Under the pieces are notes generated by a model that saw only the letters and a program-made list of their open reading frames with translations, had not been told where the DNA came from and did no database searches. 64,000 nt of DNA. Source: Ruminococcus sp. GTDB lineage: Bacteria > Bacillota > Clostridia > Oscillospirales > Ruminococcaceae. The DNA lies in NCBI GenBank assembly GCA_017516465.1, contig JAFXCR010000037.1, forward strand, positions 28,954 through 92,953. The letters run 5' to 3'. Within the stretch, counting starts at the first letter, position 1, and every line of letters begins with the position of its first letter. Both the position numbers and the translations under genes were made by a program. This document shows, piece by piece, positions 56,296 to 63,902 of the stretch.

Positions 56296-56325
56296 CTTAC
56301 GGACCTTTCTTCCAGAAAATTGGGT
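56296..56325 (-). promoter_or_regulatory. sigma-I-like promoter of the Pro-Glu-Lys gene
   Basis: On the minus strand ACCCAA (56325-56320), 18-base spacer, CGTAAG (56301-56296). Geometry and sequence match the promoter-like element in front of sigI on the other strand. Confidence 0.55.
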
Positions 56326-56427
56326 AGCTGTGCAATTTTGTATTCTGAAACAATGCTGATTAACTTTAGCCGTTTTTTTTGTATTCTTAGCAGAAAAAAA
56401 CACTTTTCCTATGTTTTTTATATTAAT

Positions 56428-56457
56428 ACCCCGATTCCTCACAAAATCATTCGTAAA
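56428..56457 (+). promoter_or_regulatory. sigma-I-like promoter of sigI-rsgI (autoregulation)
   Basis: ACCCCG (56428-56433), 18-base spacer, CGTAAA (56452-56457), 27 bases before the sigI ATG. The C-rich -35 and CGTA-type -10 fit sigma-I promoters, and autoregulation is typical of this family. A TATAAT at 56463-56468 is too close to the ribosome site to act as a normal -10. Confidence 0.6.
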
Positions 56458-56483
56458 CTATGTATAATATGGAGGTGGATTTC

Positions 56484-57230
56484 ATGAGTTCCGATGCACA
56501 GCAGATAGCAGTGCGTGTTCAGCTTGCAAAAAAAGATAGTCATGAAGCAGATGCACTCATTGCTGACTATATGCCTTTTATCAAGTCTGAAACAGCAAAA
56601 TTTCTTAAAAGATCACCGGAACAGACCGACGATGAGCTGAGCATCGCAATGTTCGCATTCTATGAGGCAATCAGAAATTACTCTAGACTGCGAGGTTCTT
56701 TTCTGAAACTAGCGGCACTGCAAATCAGAAACCGTCTTATTGACCATTATCGCAGGGAAAAACGAAATACCGGAAATATTTCTCTTGACGCCGGAGATGA
56801 AGAACATACAGGACTTCTTGATACAATAAGCGATGAACACAACGATTACGAGGAAAACGAGCTTCGCAACGCTACGCGTCATGAAATAGAAGAGCTTTCT
56901 GCACAGATGGAGGATTTCGGACTTTCGATGAGCGATATAGCCGAAAGCTCCCCGAAACAGAATCGTTCAATTGCATCGTGCAGTGCAGCTATACGTTTCG
57001 CAAGATGTAATCCGGAATTACTTGATGAATTCCTTGCTTCAAAAAGAGTGCCTCTTGCCAAGCTTGCAAAAGGTGCTTCTGTGGATAGAAAATCTCTTGA
57101 AAGACACCGTGATTATCTCGCAGGCGTACTTCTTATATGTACAAACGGCTACGAAATTCTTCGGGGACATATTATGCAGGTACTTAGCAGAACAAATTCA
57201 GTTAATGTATCAGGGAGGGAAGACACATGA
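56484..57230 (+). CDS. sigI: alternative RNA polymerase sigma factor SigI
   Basis: 248-residue sigma factor. Region 2 lies in about residues 20-95 (EADALIADYMPFIKSE, DELSIAMFAFYEAIRNY, LRGSFLKLAALQIRNRLIDHYRREKR), matching SigI of Bacillus and Clostridium. The C-terminal DNA-binding part (KRVPLAKLAKGASVDRKSLERHRDYLAGVLLI) is the SigI-specific helix-turn-helix. The ATG at 56484 has GGAGGTGG in front; an upstream in-frame start at 56460 would precede the ribosome site. It overlaps rsgI by 4 bases. In cellulolytic clostridia SigI factors switch on cellulosome genes in response to polysaccharide. Confidence in family is high. Confidence 0.92.
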   Translation: MSSDAQQIAVRVQLAKKDSHEADALIADYMPFIKSETAKFLKRSPEQTDDELSIAMFAFYEAIRNYSRLRGSFLKLAALQIRNRLIDHYRREKRNTGNISLDAGDEEHTGLLDTISDEHNDYEENELRNATRHEIEELSAQMEDFGLSMSDIAESSPKQNRSIASCSAAIRFARCNPELLDEFLASKRVPLAKLAKGASVDRKSLERHRDYLAGVLLICTNGYEILRGHIMQVLSRTNSVNVSGREDT

Positions 57231-58225
57231 AATACACAGTTATGGAATGTCATGAAGGATACGCTGTTCTCATGGGAGAAGATTCTCGCTTTGTCCGTGC
57301 TGCAAATCTTCATTATTCAGTCGGACAGACTGTCACCTCGCCGGTTATTCTCGCTGAGGATACAAAACAATCACCCATCAGCCGTTCAGTATTTATTAAA
57401 ATTGCGGCGGCAGCTGCCTGCATCACTCTTGTATCAGCACTCGGTCTGAATTATTACCATAAAAATCTTGAAACACGTTCTGTTCTTACAATCGGCTCTG
57501 ATTTCAACATTCAGATTGAACTCAACAGCAAGGGACAGGTTATACGAATGGAAAGTAATTCAACTGATGGAAAAAAGGTTCTTGAACACTACAAAACAAA
57601 GGATAAAAATATGGTCAATACCGTGAATGATATCCTCGATGTTATGAAGGAAGAAGGCTATATCACAAACGAAGATACAGTAGATGTTTATATTTCAGCC
57701 GACAGTGAAAAAACATATACTTCATACAAGGATGAAATAGAGAATGAATTATCTGCCAAGAATGTCAATGTCAGTACCGCAGATAAAATCAAGCCTCAAA
57801 AAATAGTTCCGCCTGAGCCAATTCCTGAAAATACAGACAGAATGGAACAAAATAAAGTTCCCCCTGAACCGACTACTGAAAATACTGAAAACGTTGAAAA
57901 AACTACAATCCATCATGAACCGTCTGTCGAAAAGACAGACAAAATAGAAAAACCTTATGTTTCTCCTGACAAAAACGCAGATAAGCCTGTAATTGACAAT
58001 CAAAAGCCTTTGCCTGCTGATCCCGAAACGGACAGGAATGTCAATAAAGATCTTCCTCTGAAGCAGCTTCCGAATGAGAATAAAACGAATCCGGTCCCAT
58101 CATACAGGAATGAAGCACCACTTGAAGAACCGCATTTGCCACACGAATCACATCCTCAGGAAAATAAAACTGATTTTCCGCCATCGCATCATGAAAACAA
58201 TATGCGTGATTTTCCTGAAAAATAA
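57227..58225 (+). CDS. rsgI: RsgI-like membrane anti-sigma factor with disordered Pro/Asn/Glu-rich tail
   Basis: 332-residue partner that holds SigI at the membrane. The N-terminal RsgI domain (about 1-55, MKYTVMECHEGYAVLMGEDSRFVRA) is cytoplasmic; one membrane helix spans about 62-80; an extracytoplasmic domain covers about 85-185 (IQIELNSKGQVIRMESNSTDGKKVL). The rest is a low-complexity tail of PPEP/ENT/EKP blocks. Two departures from cellulosomal RsgI proteins are seen: no carbohydrate-binding module at the C-terminus, and the Asn-Pro bond at the usual self-cleavage site is replaced by GSDFN. The sensing mechanism must therefore differ or rely on the tail. Confidence 0.88.
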   Translation: MKYTVMECHEGYAVLMGEDSRFVRAANLHYSVGQTVTSPVILAEDTKQSPISRSVFIKIAAAAACITLVSALGLNYYHKNLETRSVLTIGSDFNIQIELNSKGQVIRMESNSTDGKKVLEHYKTKDKNMVNTVNDILDVMKEEGYITNEDTVDVYISADSEKTYTSYKDEIENELSAKNVNVSTADKIKPQKIVPPEPIPENTDRMEQNKVPPEPTTENTENVEKTTIHHEPSVEKTDKIEKPYVSPDKNADKPVIDNQKPLPADPETDRNVNKDLPLKQLPNENKTNPVPSYRNEAPLEEPHLPHESHPQENKTDFPPSHHENNMRDFPEK

Positions 58226-58228
58226 AAC

Positions 58229-58280
58229 AACACCTGTTGCAATCCGAACCCACAGGCACGGATAGCAACAGGTGTTTTTA
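58229..58280 (+). terminator. terminator of sigI-rsgI
   Basis: 12-bp stem (AACACCTGTTGC / GCAACAGGTGTT) with a further TCCG/CGGA inner pairing, followed by TTTTA, directly after the rsgI stop. Confidence 0.85.
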
Positions 58281-58294
58281 CTGCAATGCTATAC

Positions 58295-58323
58295 TTGACA
58301 TCCTTTTTCAGCAGGACTATAAT
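58295..58323 (+). promoter_or_regulatory. sigma-A promoter of the radical SAM gene
   Basis: Perfect TTGACA (58295-58300) and TATAAT (58318-58323), 17-base spacer, 22 bases before the ATG. Confidence 0.85.
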
Positions 58324-58345
58324 ATGAGTATAAGAGGTGATATCA

Positions 58346-59245
58346 ATGGAGGAATTGCTGAAAAGCTGCCGCCTGTGTCCGAGAGAATGCGGCATAAACA
58401 GATACGAAAAAAGCGGATATTGCGGTACAGGAGCAGAAATCCTCGGAGCAAAGGCTTGTCTCCACCAGTGGGAGGAACCTTGTATATCATATAAAAACGG
58501 TGCCGGAACTGTATTTTTTTCAGGCTGCGGACTTCACTGCTGCTTTTGTCAGAATAATTCAATAAGCAGCGATATAAAGGGAAAAAGCATTACTGTAAAT
58601 CAGCTTGGCGATATATTTCTGCGACTTCGTGACAGCGGAGCTGACAGTATCGAGCTTGTAACTCCTACGCATTTTGCACCGCAGATAATTTCTGCACTTG
58701 ACATGGTGAAAAATCAGCTTGGAATTCCCGTGATATGGAACAGCGGCGGATATGAACTTCCGGAAACGATTGAGCTTCTCAATGGATATATTGATGTTTA
58801 TCTGCCGGATATAAAGTATTATTCGCCGGAAATCTCTGCTAAATACAGTAATGCACCTTATTATTTCAGATATGCGTCCGAAGCTGTTCTGAAAATGACT
58901 GAACAGGTCGGAAAGCTTACATACAACAGCGAGGGCGGTCTTGTGCGTGGAACGATAATCCGTCATCTTGTACTGCCGTCACACCGGCATGATTCCATGA
59001 AGATACTCGACTGGATTGCTGAAAATATATCTCCGGAAAACGCTCTGCTGAGCCTTATGAGCCAGTATACCCCTTTTGATCATGTTCCGGAAAACTGCCC
59101 TGAACTACGCCGCCGAGTCACGAAAATGGAATATAATTCCGTAGTCCGTCATGCTGATGAACTCGGATTGAAGGGCTTCATGCAGGAGAAAACGTCTGCA
59201 TCTGCGGAGTACGTTCCGGATTTTGATTTTTCCGGATTACATTAA
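58346..59245 (+). CDS. radical SAM protein (pyruvate formate-lyase activase-like)
   Basis: 299-residue iron-sulfur enzyme. The radical SAM motif is CGLHCCFC (CX3CX2C); a preceding N-terminal Cys cluster (CRLCPRECGINR, YCGTG) is typical of the YgcF/PflA-like subgroup. Further family strings are HQWEEPCIS, GAGTVFFSGC, IPVIWNSGGYE and VYLPDIKY. Members activate glycyl-radical enzymes or modify proteins, but no glycyl-radical enzyme gene lies nearby. The ATG at 58346 has AGAGGTG 8 bases upstream; a GTG at 58337 is less likely. Confidence 0.87.
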   Translation: MEELLKSCRLCPRECGINRYEKSGYCGTGAEILGAKACLHQWEEPCISYKNGAGTVFFSGCGLHCCFCQNNSISSDIKGKSITVNQLGDIFLRLRDSGADSIELVTPTHFAPQIISALDMVKNQLGIPVIWNSGGYELPETIELLNGYIDVYLPDIKYYSPEISAKYSNAPYYFRYASEAVLKMTEQVGKLTYNSEGGLVRGTIIRHLVLPSHRHDSMKILDWIAENISPENALLSLMSQYTPFDHVPENCPELRRRVTKMEYNSVVRHADELGLKGFMQEKTSASAEYVPDFDFSGLH

Positions 59246-59322
59246 AAATCCCCCCTTTCTTCTGTTTGCGGCTACTAACAGGGATAATGTCACATTTTCT
59301 TCCTGAATGCTGTTATATTGGG

Positions 59323-59334
59323 TGAGACGTCTCA
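59323..59334. promoter_or_regulatory. 12-bp perfect palindrome upstream of the ECF sigma gene
   Basis: TGAGACGTCTCA lies 20 bases before the sigma gene start. It contains CGTC, the kind of -10 recognised by many ECF sigma factors, so it may be part of an autoregulated promoter or an operator. Confidence 0.4.
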
Positions 59335-59353
59335 AAGAAGAGGTGATAACAAC

Positions 59354-59890
59354 ATGACCAGCAAAGAAACAGAAAAGCTGAAACAACTCTACGAAATCTA
59401 CGAGCAGCCAATGTACAGGATAGCATATGCGGTTCTGCACAGCACTGAGCTTGCTGAGGATGCAGTTTCTGACGCTTTTATCCGTATTATCGGGCGGCTT
59501 GACCGTATCGGTGATGCACGAAGCGATAAGACGAAAAACTACATTGTCAGGGTGATAAAAAGCACATCAATCAATCTTTATCGGAAAAATCAGCGTGCAT
59601 ATATCACGGAAATTCCGATAAATGAGGAAACAATGCAGCTTCCGGATAAATCTGCAAGCGTGGAAAAATCTGTCATAGACGGTGAAAACAGCCGTGAGCT
59701 TGACAGGATGCTGCAGAGTATAAGCGAAGAATACCGCAATATCGTCTTGCTGAGGTGTCGTGATGAGCTATCGTGGAGAGAGGTTGCCGAAGATCTGTCA
59801 ATTACTGAAACTGCCGCAAGAAAGCGGTTTGAACGAATCAGAAAACGCCTTATTGGCATGAAAGGAGAAATATCTGATGGGAAAATCTGA
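59354..59890 (+). CDS. ECF-type RNA polymerase sigma factor
   Basis: 178-residue sigma-70 family factor. Region 2 is at about 12-75 (YEQPMYRIAYAVLHSTELAEDAVSDAFIRIIGRL), region 4 at about 115-170 (LDRMLQSISEEYRNIVLLRCRDELSWREVAEDLSITETAARKRFERIRKRL). The ATG at 59354 has AGAGGTGAT in front; the in-frame start at 59318 would precede this site. It overlaps the next gene by 14 bases, which marks that gene as its membrane-bound partner. Confidence 0.9.
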   Translation: MTSKETEKLKQLYEIYEQPMYRIAYAVLHSTELAEDAVSDAFIRIIGRLDRIGDARSDKTKNYIVRVIKSTSINLYRKNQRAYITEIPINEETMQLPDKSASVEKSVIDGENSRELDRMLQSISEEYRNIVLLRCRDELSWREVAEDLSITETAARKRFERIRKRLIGMKGEISDGKI

Positions 59891-61391
59891 ATTACCGAAC
59901 AAAATCGAATTTGACAGAATAGTGGAAGAAGCTTTTTCATCTGGTGAGTATCACAGCTTCTCCGAACAGTACAGACAGAAGAAAGTTAATATACAAAGGG
60001 GTATGATTATGAAAAAGATGAATAACAAATCAGAGCGTATTTTCGTAGGCGCTGTTGCTGCGGCTGTACTTGCAGTAGTTGCTGTTCCTACCGGAGTAGT
60101 AATCAAGAACAGTCTTGAGCCGAAAAACACAGTTCCCGGCACAGACGAAAACGCTGTTGTCGTAGAAGTTCCTGATGACGAAACAGATCCTATGGCTGCT
60201 GTTGAAGCTGAAACAGAAATCATTGAAGCACCGACTGAAATCGCTGAGGAATCAACCGAAGCTGATGAGCCATTCAAAACATACGAATTCGGCTGGCTTC
60301 CGGAGGGAATGTCAGTTGATCCGGACGGCTGGAAGATTCACGATGGAAATTGGGGTAGCGGCATTACCCCCATGCTTTACAAGATAACTCCCGAGCAGGA
60401 GCTTCTTCCGCATGCGAATTTCAAAACCGGCAGTATGGATGAATATGACCTTGACGGCAGACATGTCAAGATATTCACTTCATGCCTTTTCCGTACAGTT
60501 GAGGAAAATTTCTTCGGACGCAACGTATGGATAACTTTTGAGGGAAGCAAGTATGCAGTTTTCCTTTATGTTTCAGATGCACTTGACGACAACGACCTTG
60601 CTCAGATCATAGAGAATATCTCACTTGTTGATACAGACGAGGACAGAGGAGAAGTATATGTTGAACCGTCTGAGATTGAACAGAATGCTGAACCTACAAC
60701 AGTTGTAGTAGAGGAACCCGCTGATTCTATAACCCGTGATGATCTTACACTGTATTCTATCGGTGATCTAACAGTAGATGAAGTGGATCTGGGAGATGGC
60801 CGTGTCCGTTCTATGAATGTATCTGTAAATGACGCATATATCACTGATAACTTTAACGGTCTTACTACGGACGGCATCGGTCTTGACATTGATTTCAGTG
60901 AGTTTACCGATGAAAACGGAAAGATTATTGATGCTGTTACAGAATATTTTGATGTTGTTGAACAGCCCGATGGTAATTATATAAGGGAAGAAAAGGGCAG
61001 TGATTCTGAGGCTTCAAAGATTCTTGTTGTACTTCTGACTTATACAAATAACTCTGATTTCCAGGATGATTATTGTGTTTCCCCGTCACTTATGACGATT
61101 GCTAACGGTACTCTTGAACGTATTGAATGGGAAGAATATCAACTTGAAGATTTTTCTTCTCTCTGTAATCTGGATAAACTGGATAGTGAACGTAATTCAG
61201 CATTCAGCTTATATGCAGACAGCAATAAGGGCAGCAAGAACGGCTTGGTTCTTAATCCCGGCGAGAGTGCAGAGGTAAGACTTGCATTCTTACTCCGTGA
61301 AGATGAAGTCGGCAATCTCTATCTTAATCTTTCAAGCTATGGTCTTGAAGGCAGCACACTGGTTGATCTCTGCAATATTGAGGAAAGATAA
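59877..61391 (+). CDS. membrane protein with DUF4367-like domain, probable anti-sigma partner
   Basis: 504 residues. A 50-residue cytoplasmic N-terminus (LPNKIEFDRIVEEAFSSGEYHSFSEQYRQKK) precedes one membrane helix (about 55-78). An acidic linker follows, then a DUF4367-like extracytoplasmic domain (about 135-250, FGWLPEGMSVDPDGWKI...GRNVWITFEGSKYAVFLYVS), another linker, and a second domain (about 285-500) with a substrate-binding or Ig-like look (LVVLLTYTNNSDF, LVLNPGESAEVRLAFLL). No zinc anti-sigma motif is present. Anti-sigma function is inferred from overlap with the ECF gene and from topology. What it senses is unknown. Confidence 0.78.
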   Translation: MGKSELPNKIEFDRIVEEAFSSGEYHSFSEQYRQKKVNIQRGMIMKKMNNKSERIFVGAVAAAVLAVVAVPTGVVIKNSLEPKNTVPGTDENAVVVEVPDDETDPMAAVEAETEIIEAPTEIAEESTEADEPFKTYEFGWLPEGMSVDPDGWKIHDGNWGSGITPMLYKITPEQELLPHANFKTGSMDEYDLDGRHVKIFTSCLFRTVEENFFGRNVWITFEGSKYAVFLYVSDALDDNDLAQIIENISLVDTDEDRGEVYVEPSEIEQNAEPTTVVVEEPADSITRDDLTLYSIGDLTVDEVDLGDGRVRSMNVSVNDAYITDNFNGLTTDGIGLDIDFSEFTDENGKIIDAVTEYFDVVEQPDGNYIREEKGSDSEASKILVVLLTYTNNSDFQDDYCVSPSLMTIANGTLERIEWEEYQLEDFSSLCNLDKLDSERNSAFSLYADSNKGSKNGLVLNPGESAEVRLAFLLREDEVGNLYLNLSSYGLEGSTLVDLCNIEER

Positions 61392-61428
61392 ACCTGATTG
61401 ACATAAATAATAGATTGATATAAATAAA

Positions 61429-61456
61429 ACAGCATGGGGTGAAAACCTCATGCTGT
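61429..61456 (+). terminator. terminator-like GAAA-tetraloop hairpin after the ECF operon
   Basis: 12-bp stem (ACAGCATGGGGT / ACCTCATGCTGT, one G-T pair) closed by a GAAA tetraloop, 37 bases after the stop. The following sequence is A/T-rich, not a clear T-run. Confidence 0.65.
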
Positions 61457-61478
61457 GAATAAATAAATATAAATTTAT

Positions 61479-61664
61479 AGGGGACGCCTTCACTTGCAAG
61501 GCGTCCCCTCTTTCAAAACAGTCCACCGGACTGTTTTGAAATTCACCCCTTGCGAGGCGCTTCTGAAGCATTATGTGGGGTTTTACCCCACACCCCACCA
61601 GAGGCGCTGCCTCTGGACACCGCCAAAGGGTTATCAACCCTTTGGAATCCCAGTATTAGGGATT
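61479..61664. repeat. cluster of six tandem short palindromes (interspersed repeat element)
   Basis: Six perfect hairpins follow in 186 bp: 61479-61509 (12-bp stem), 61512-61540 (13 bp), 61574-61592 (7 bp), 61598-61616 (8 bp), 61623-61645 (10 bp) and 61646-61664 (6 bp, then T-rich). There is no open reading frame of note. GC content is higher than in the flanking DNA. It looks like an extragenic palindromic element; the last hairpin may also terminate transcription. Confidence 0.75.
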
Positions 61665-61669
61665 TTTAT

Positions 61670-62491
61670 TTATTTGGTGATATATTCCGCAGCGTCACTG
61701 AGCCATTCGCCCTCAAACAGCTCGATAGTTCCCTGATCGCAGTGCTTTGCAAGCTCGGGATCAATAGGAAGCTGTGCAAGAACGGGAATTCCGTACTGAG
61801 AAGCAATTTCAGCGATGTGGCTTTCGCCGTAGATGCTGTGACGCTTTCCGCAGTCGGGACATTCAAAATAGCTCATGTTCTCAACGATACCAAGAATCGG
61901 GATATTCATAAGCTTAGCCATTTTTACAGCCTTTTCAACGATCATTGAAACAAGCTCCTGAGGAGAAGTTACGATAACGATTCCGTCAACAGGGATAGAC
62001 TGGAAAACAGTAAGCGGAACATCGCCGGTTCCGGGGGGCATATCAACAACGAGACAGTCGATATCCTTCCAGATAACGTCAGTCCAGAACTGCTTTACAA
62101 CGCCTGCAATAACGGGACCTCTCCATACAACGGGATCGCTCTCGTTCTCTAAGAGAAGATTGATAGACATAACATCAATGCCCATTTTGCTCTTTACGGG
62201 GATAATTCCAAATTCGCAGCCTTCAGCCTTTGAATGGATTCCGAAAGCCTTGGGAACAGAAGGACCTGTGATATCAGCGTCCATAATACCTACGTTTTTG
62301 CCGAGTCTCTGGAGGGAAACAGCAAGCATTGAGGAAACGAGAGTTTTACCTACGCCGCCCTTTCCGCTGACAACGCCGATAACCTTGCCGATATTGCTCA
62401 TCTGATTTGGTTTTTCAATAAAGCTCTGCGGCTCTTTTCTGCTGTCGCAGTTGCTTGAGCAGCTGGAGCAGTCGTGTGTACATTCACTCAT
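61670..62491 (-). CDS. Mrp/NBP35-family iron-sulfur cluster carrier ATPase
   Basis: 273-residue P-loop ATPase that holds and transfers Fe-S clusters. The deviant Walker A is GKGGVGKT (near residue 43), followed by the MinD-type DADITGPSVP and VVDMPPGTGD. The C-terminal cluster-binding pair is ECPDC. The N-terminal Cys-rich segment (CTHDCSSCSSNC) resembles the NBP35 extension. It is a single gene with its own promoter. The window carries many Fe-S enzymes that could be clients. Confidence 0.93.
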   Translation of the reverse strand: MSECTHDCSSCSSNCDSRKEPQSFIEKPNQMSNIGKVIGVVSGKGGVGKTLVSSMLAVSLQRLGKNVGIMDADITGPSVPKAFGIHSKAEGCEFGIIPVKSKMGIDVMSINLLLENESDPVVWRGPVIAGVVKQFWTDVIWKDIDCLVVDMPPGTGDVPLTVFQSIPVDGIVIVTSPQELVSMIVEKAVKMAKLMNIPILGIVENMSYFECPDCGKRHSIYGESHIAEIASQYGIPVLAQLPIDPELAKHCDQGTIELFEGEWLSDAAEYITK

Positions 62492-62530
62492 TACAGAACA
62501 CTCCTTAATAATATTTTATGTTACCTATAT

Positions 62531-62559
62531 ATTATATCCCATTTTTGCTGATTAGTCAA
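62531..62559 (-). promoter_or_regulatory. sigma-A promoter of the Mrp gene
   Basis: On the minus strand TTGACT (62559-62554) and TATAAT (62536-62531), 17-base spacer, 40 bases before the ATG. Confidence 0.83.
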
Positions 62560-62599
62560 GCGTATTGAAGTATGTGTAAAATATATATAGGCAATGTAG

Positions 62600-62666
62600 G
62601 GTGCGATGCCAACATCGCACCGCAGAGAAATTCACATTCGTTACGGGCGGATGTAGGCATCCGCCC
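62600..62666. repeat. pair of short palindromes flanked by GTAGG
   Basis: GGTGCGATG / CATCGCACC (62600-62621) and GGGCGGATG / CATCCGCCC (62645-62666), each a perfect 9-bp stem with a 4-nt loop. Related sequence and spacing suggest one interspersed repeat element in the gap between the Mrp and GNAT genes. Confidence 0.65.
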
Positions 62667-62740
62667 CTACATAAAGAAATAAACTGATATGAGTATGTTT
62701 GCTTACGAAAATTTTTACACATACCGTGTTGAACCGAACC

Positions 62741-62769
62741 TTGACGAAGATACAAAAATGTGATACTAT
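62741..62769 (+). promoter_or_regulatory. sigma-A promoter of the GNAT gene
   Basis: TTGACG (62741-62746) and TACTAT (62764-62769) with a 17-base spacer, 36 bases before the ATG. Confidence 0.75.
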
Positions 62770-62805
62770 TATATGTAGAAAAATATTTTTTCGGGGGGAA
62801 TCATA

Positions 62806-63375
62806 ATGAAAATTACGATAAAAAGTTTCAGAAGGGGAAAAAATACGGAAAACAAGCTGAAAAGACTTTATACCTCTGCGTTTCCGGCGGAGGAGCGTGC
62901 GCCGTTCCGCCTGATGATGTCGAGGGTGAAAACTGGAAAAGGCGAAATGCTTGCTGCCTTTGACGGAGATGAGTTTGTAGGTTTTGCGTATATTATCTGC
63001 CATGAGGATGTTGCTTATCTTTTTTATCTTGCTGTCGAGGAAAGCAAAAGAGGAATGGGCTACGGAAGTCTTATAATTGCCGGTGTGAAGAAGAAATATC
63101 ACGGAAAGCGAATTTTCCTTGCAAGAGAACAGCTTGACGAATCTGCTACGAATTACAGTCAGCGTGTCAGCCGCCGTGAATTTTATCTCCGCAGAGGATT
63201 CAGAGATCAGCCGCTGCTTATTCAGGAGGCGTCTGTTGTCTATGATGTAATGAGCGTCGGAGGATATATCTATCCGGAGGAATACTCCCGTCTTATAAAA
63301 TCGTGGTCAGGAAAACTTCTTGGAAAACTTGTCAAAATGTATATGATAGGAACTGAACCCTATGAAGACTGCTGA
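62806..63375 (+). CDS. GNAT-family N-acetyltransferase
   Basis: 189-residue acetyltransferase using acetyl-CoA. Motif A is VEESKRGMGYGSLII (RxxGxG), motif B is near SRREFYLRRGF; both are typical of GNAT enzymes. GGGGGG lies before the ATG. It stands alone with its own promoter and terminator. The acceptor (protein, drug or metabolite) cannot be told from sequence. Confidence 0.87.
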   Translation: MKITIKSFRRGKNTENKLKRLYTSAFPAEERAPFRLMMSRVKTGKGEMLAAFDGDEFVGFAYIICHEDVAYLFYLAVEESKRGMGYGSLIIAGVKKKYHGKRIFLAREQLDESATNYSQRVSRREFYLRRGFRDQPLLIQEASVVYDVMSVGGYIYPEEYSRLIKSWSGKLLGKLVKMYMIGTEPYEDC

Positions 63376-63411
63376 TTTTCAACTATTATCCGTTGTTTTC
63401 AAAGAGTTTTA

Positions 63412-63441
63412 GAAATTTTCTGAAAAAATTTCGTTTTTTTT
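63412..63441 (+). terminator. terminator of the GNAT gene
   Basis: 8-bp A/T-rich stem (GAAATTTT / AAAATTTC) followed by G and eight T. Confidence 0.7.
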
Positions 63442-63451
63442 CAAAAAACGC

Positions 63452-63480
63452 TTGACAAATCATATTCGTTGTGGTATAAT
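63452..63480 (+). promoter_or_regulatory. promoter of tRNA-Pro
   Basis: Perfect TTGACA (63452-63457) and TATAAT (63475-63480) with a 17-base spacer, 43 bases before the tRNA. Confidence 0.88.
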
Positions 63481-63523
63481 TAATATCGTTGATTGAGGCG
63501 ATGTAAAATCCCCTGATTAATGT

Positions 63524-63599
63524 CTGGGTGTGGCGCAGTTGGTAGCGCGCTACCTTGGGGTGGTAGAGGCCGTGGGTTCAAGTCCCGTCACTCAGACCA
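63524..63599 (+). tRNA. tRNA-Pro (anticodon GGG)
   Basis: 76 nt with encoded CCA. The acceptor stem CTGGGTG / CACTCAG pairs over 7 bp with one G-T. D stem GCGC/GCGC, anticodon stem CTACC/GGTAG with loop TTGGGGT (anticodon GGG), T arm with TTCAAGT loop. It has its own promoter and terminator and is followed by no other tRNA. Confidence 0.96.
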
Positions 63600-63630
63600 A
63601 CACTGTTATACAAAATAGATGACAGAGCCT

Positions 63631-63656
63631 AAAACCACGCATTTGCGTGGTTTTTT
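63631..63656 (+). terminator. terminator of tRNA-Pro
   Basis: 10-bp stem (AAAACCACGC / GCGTGGTTTT) with a 4-nt loop and a run of T. Confidence 0.88.
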
Positions 63657-63763
63657 GCTGCTCTGACGCCGAAATTTTTTATACTGAAACCGTAGATGAC
63701 ATTTTGCCTTTTCAGCCTCAAAAGAGGATTTGAACGGGCGTTTTTTCATTTTCAAGAGAATTG

Positions 63764-63806
63764 AGAGCAGATTTGGAAGAAAAATTCCAAAGTCTGCTCT
63801 TTTTTA
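63764..63806 (+). terminator. strong terminator-like hairpin in the gap before the last gene
   Basis: A stem of about 15 bp (AGAGCAGATTT...GGAA with TTCC...AAAGTCTGCTCT, one bulge) followed by TTTTTATT. No gene stops just upstream, so it may be a leader attenuator or end an unseen transcript. Confidence 0.65.
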
Positions 63807-63850
63807 TTGCGAAAAACTTTCACAAAGTTTCAGACGGTTTCTTGTTCGTT

Positions 63851-63902
63851 ATGCCGAATTGATTGGGAGTCACTACTCTCGATTGGTTCGGCATTTTTTT
63901 AT
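63851..63902 (+). terminator. second terminator-like hairpin before the last gene
   Basis: Outer stem ATGCCGAA / TTCGGCAT with inner GGGAG/CTCTC pairing, followed by TTTTTTTATT, 39 bases before the last start codon. Two tandem terminators without a gene between them hint at a regulated leader. Confidence 0.65.

Noticed and set aside
55572-56327. Long plus-strand open frame rich in Gly-Phe-Ser, resembling a collagen-like protein
   Set aside because: It is the mirror of the Pro-Glu-Lys repeat gene; it has no ribosome site or signal peptide, while the minus-strand gene has both.
56463-56468. TATAAT in front of sigI as a sigma-A -10 element
   Set aside because: Transcription would start inside the ribosome site; the sigma-I-like element just upstream fits better.
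62760-62963. Plus-strand frame overlapping the start of the GNAT gene
   Set aside because: It is in another frame of a well-supported GNAT gene, spans its promoter and has no ribosome site.
63764-63900. T-box leader before the last gene
   Set aside because: No T-box core or specifier loop was found; only terminator-like hairpins are supported.
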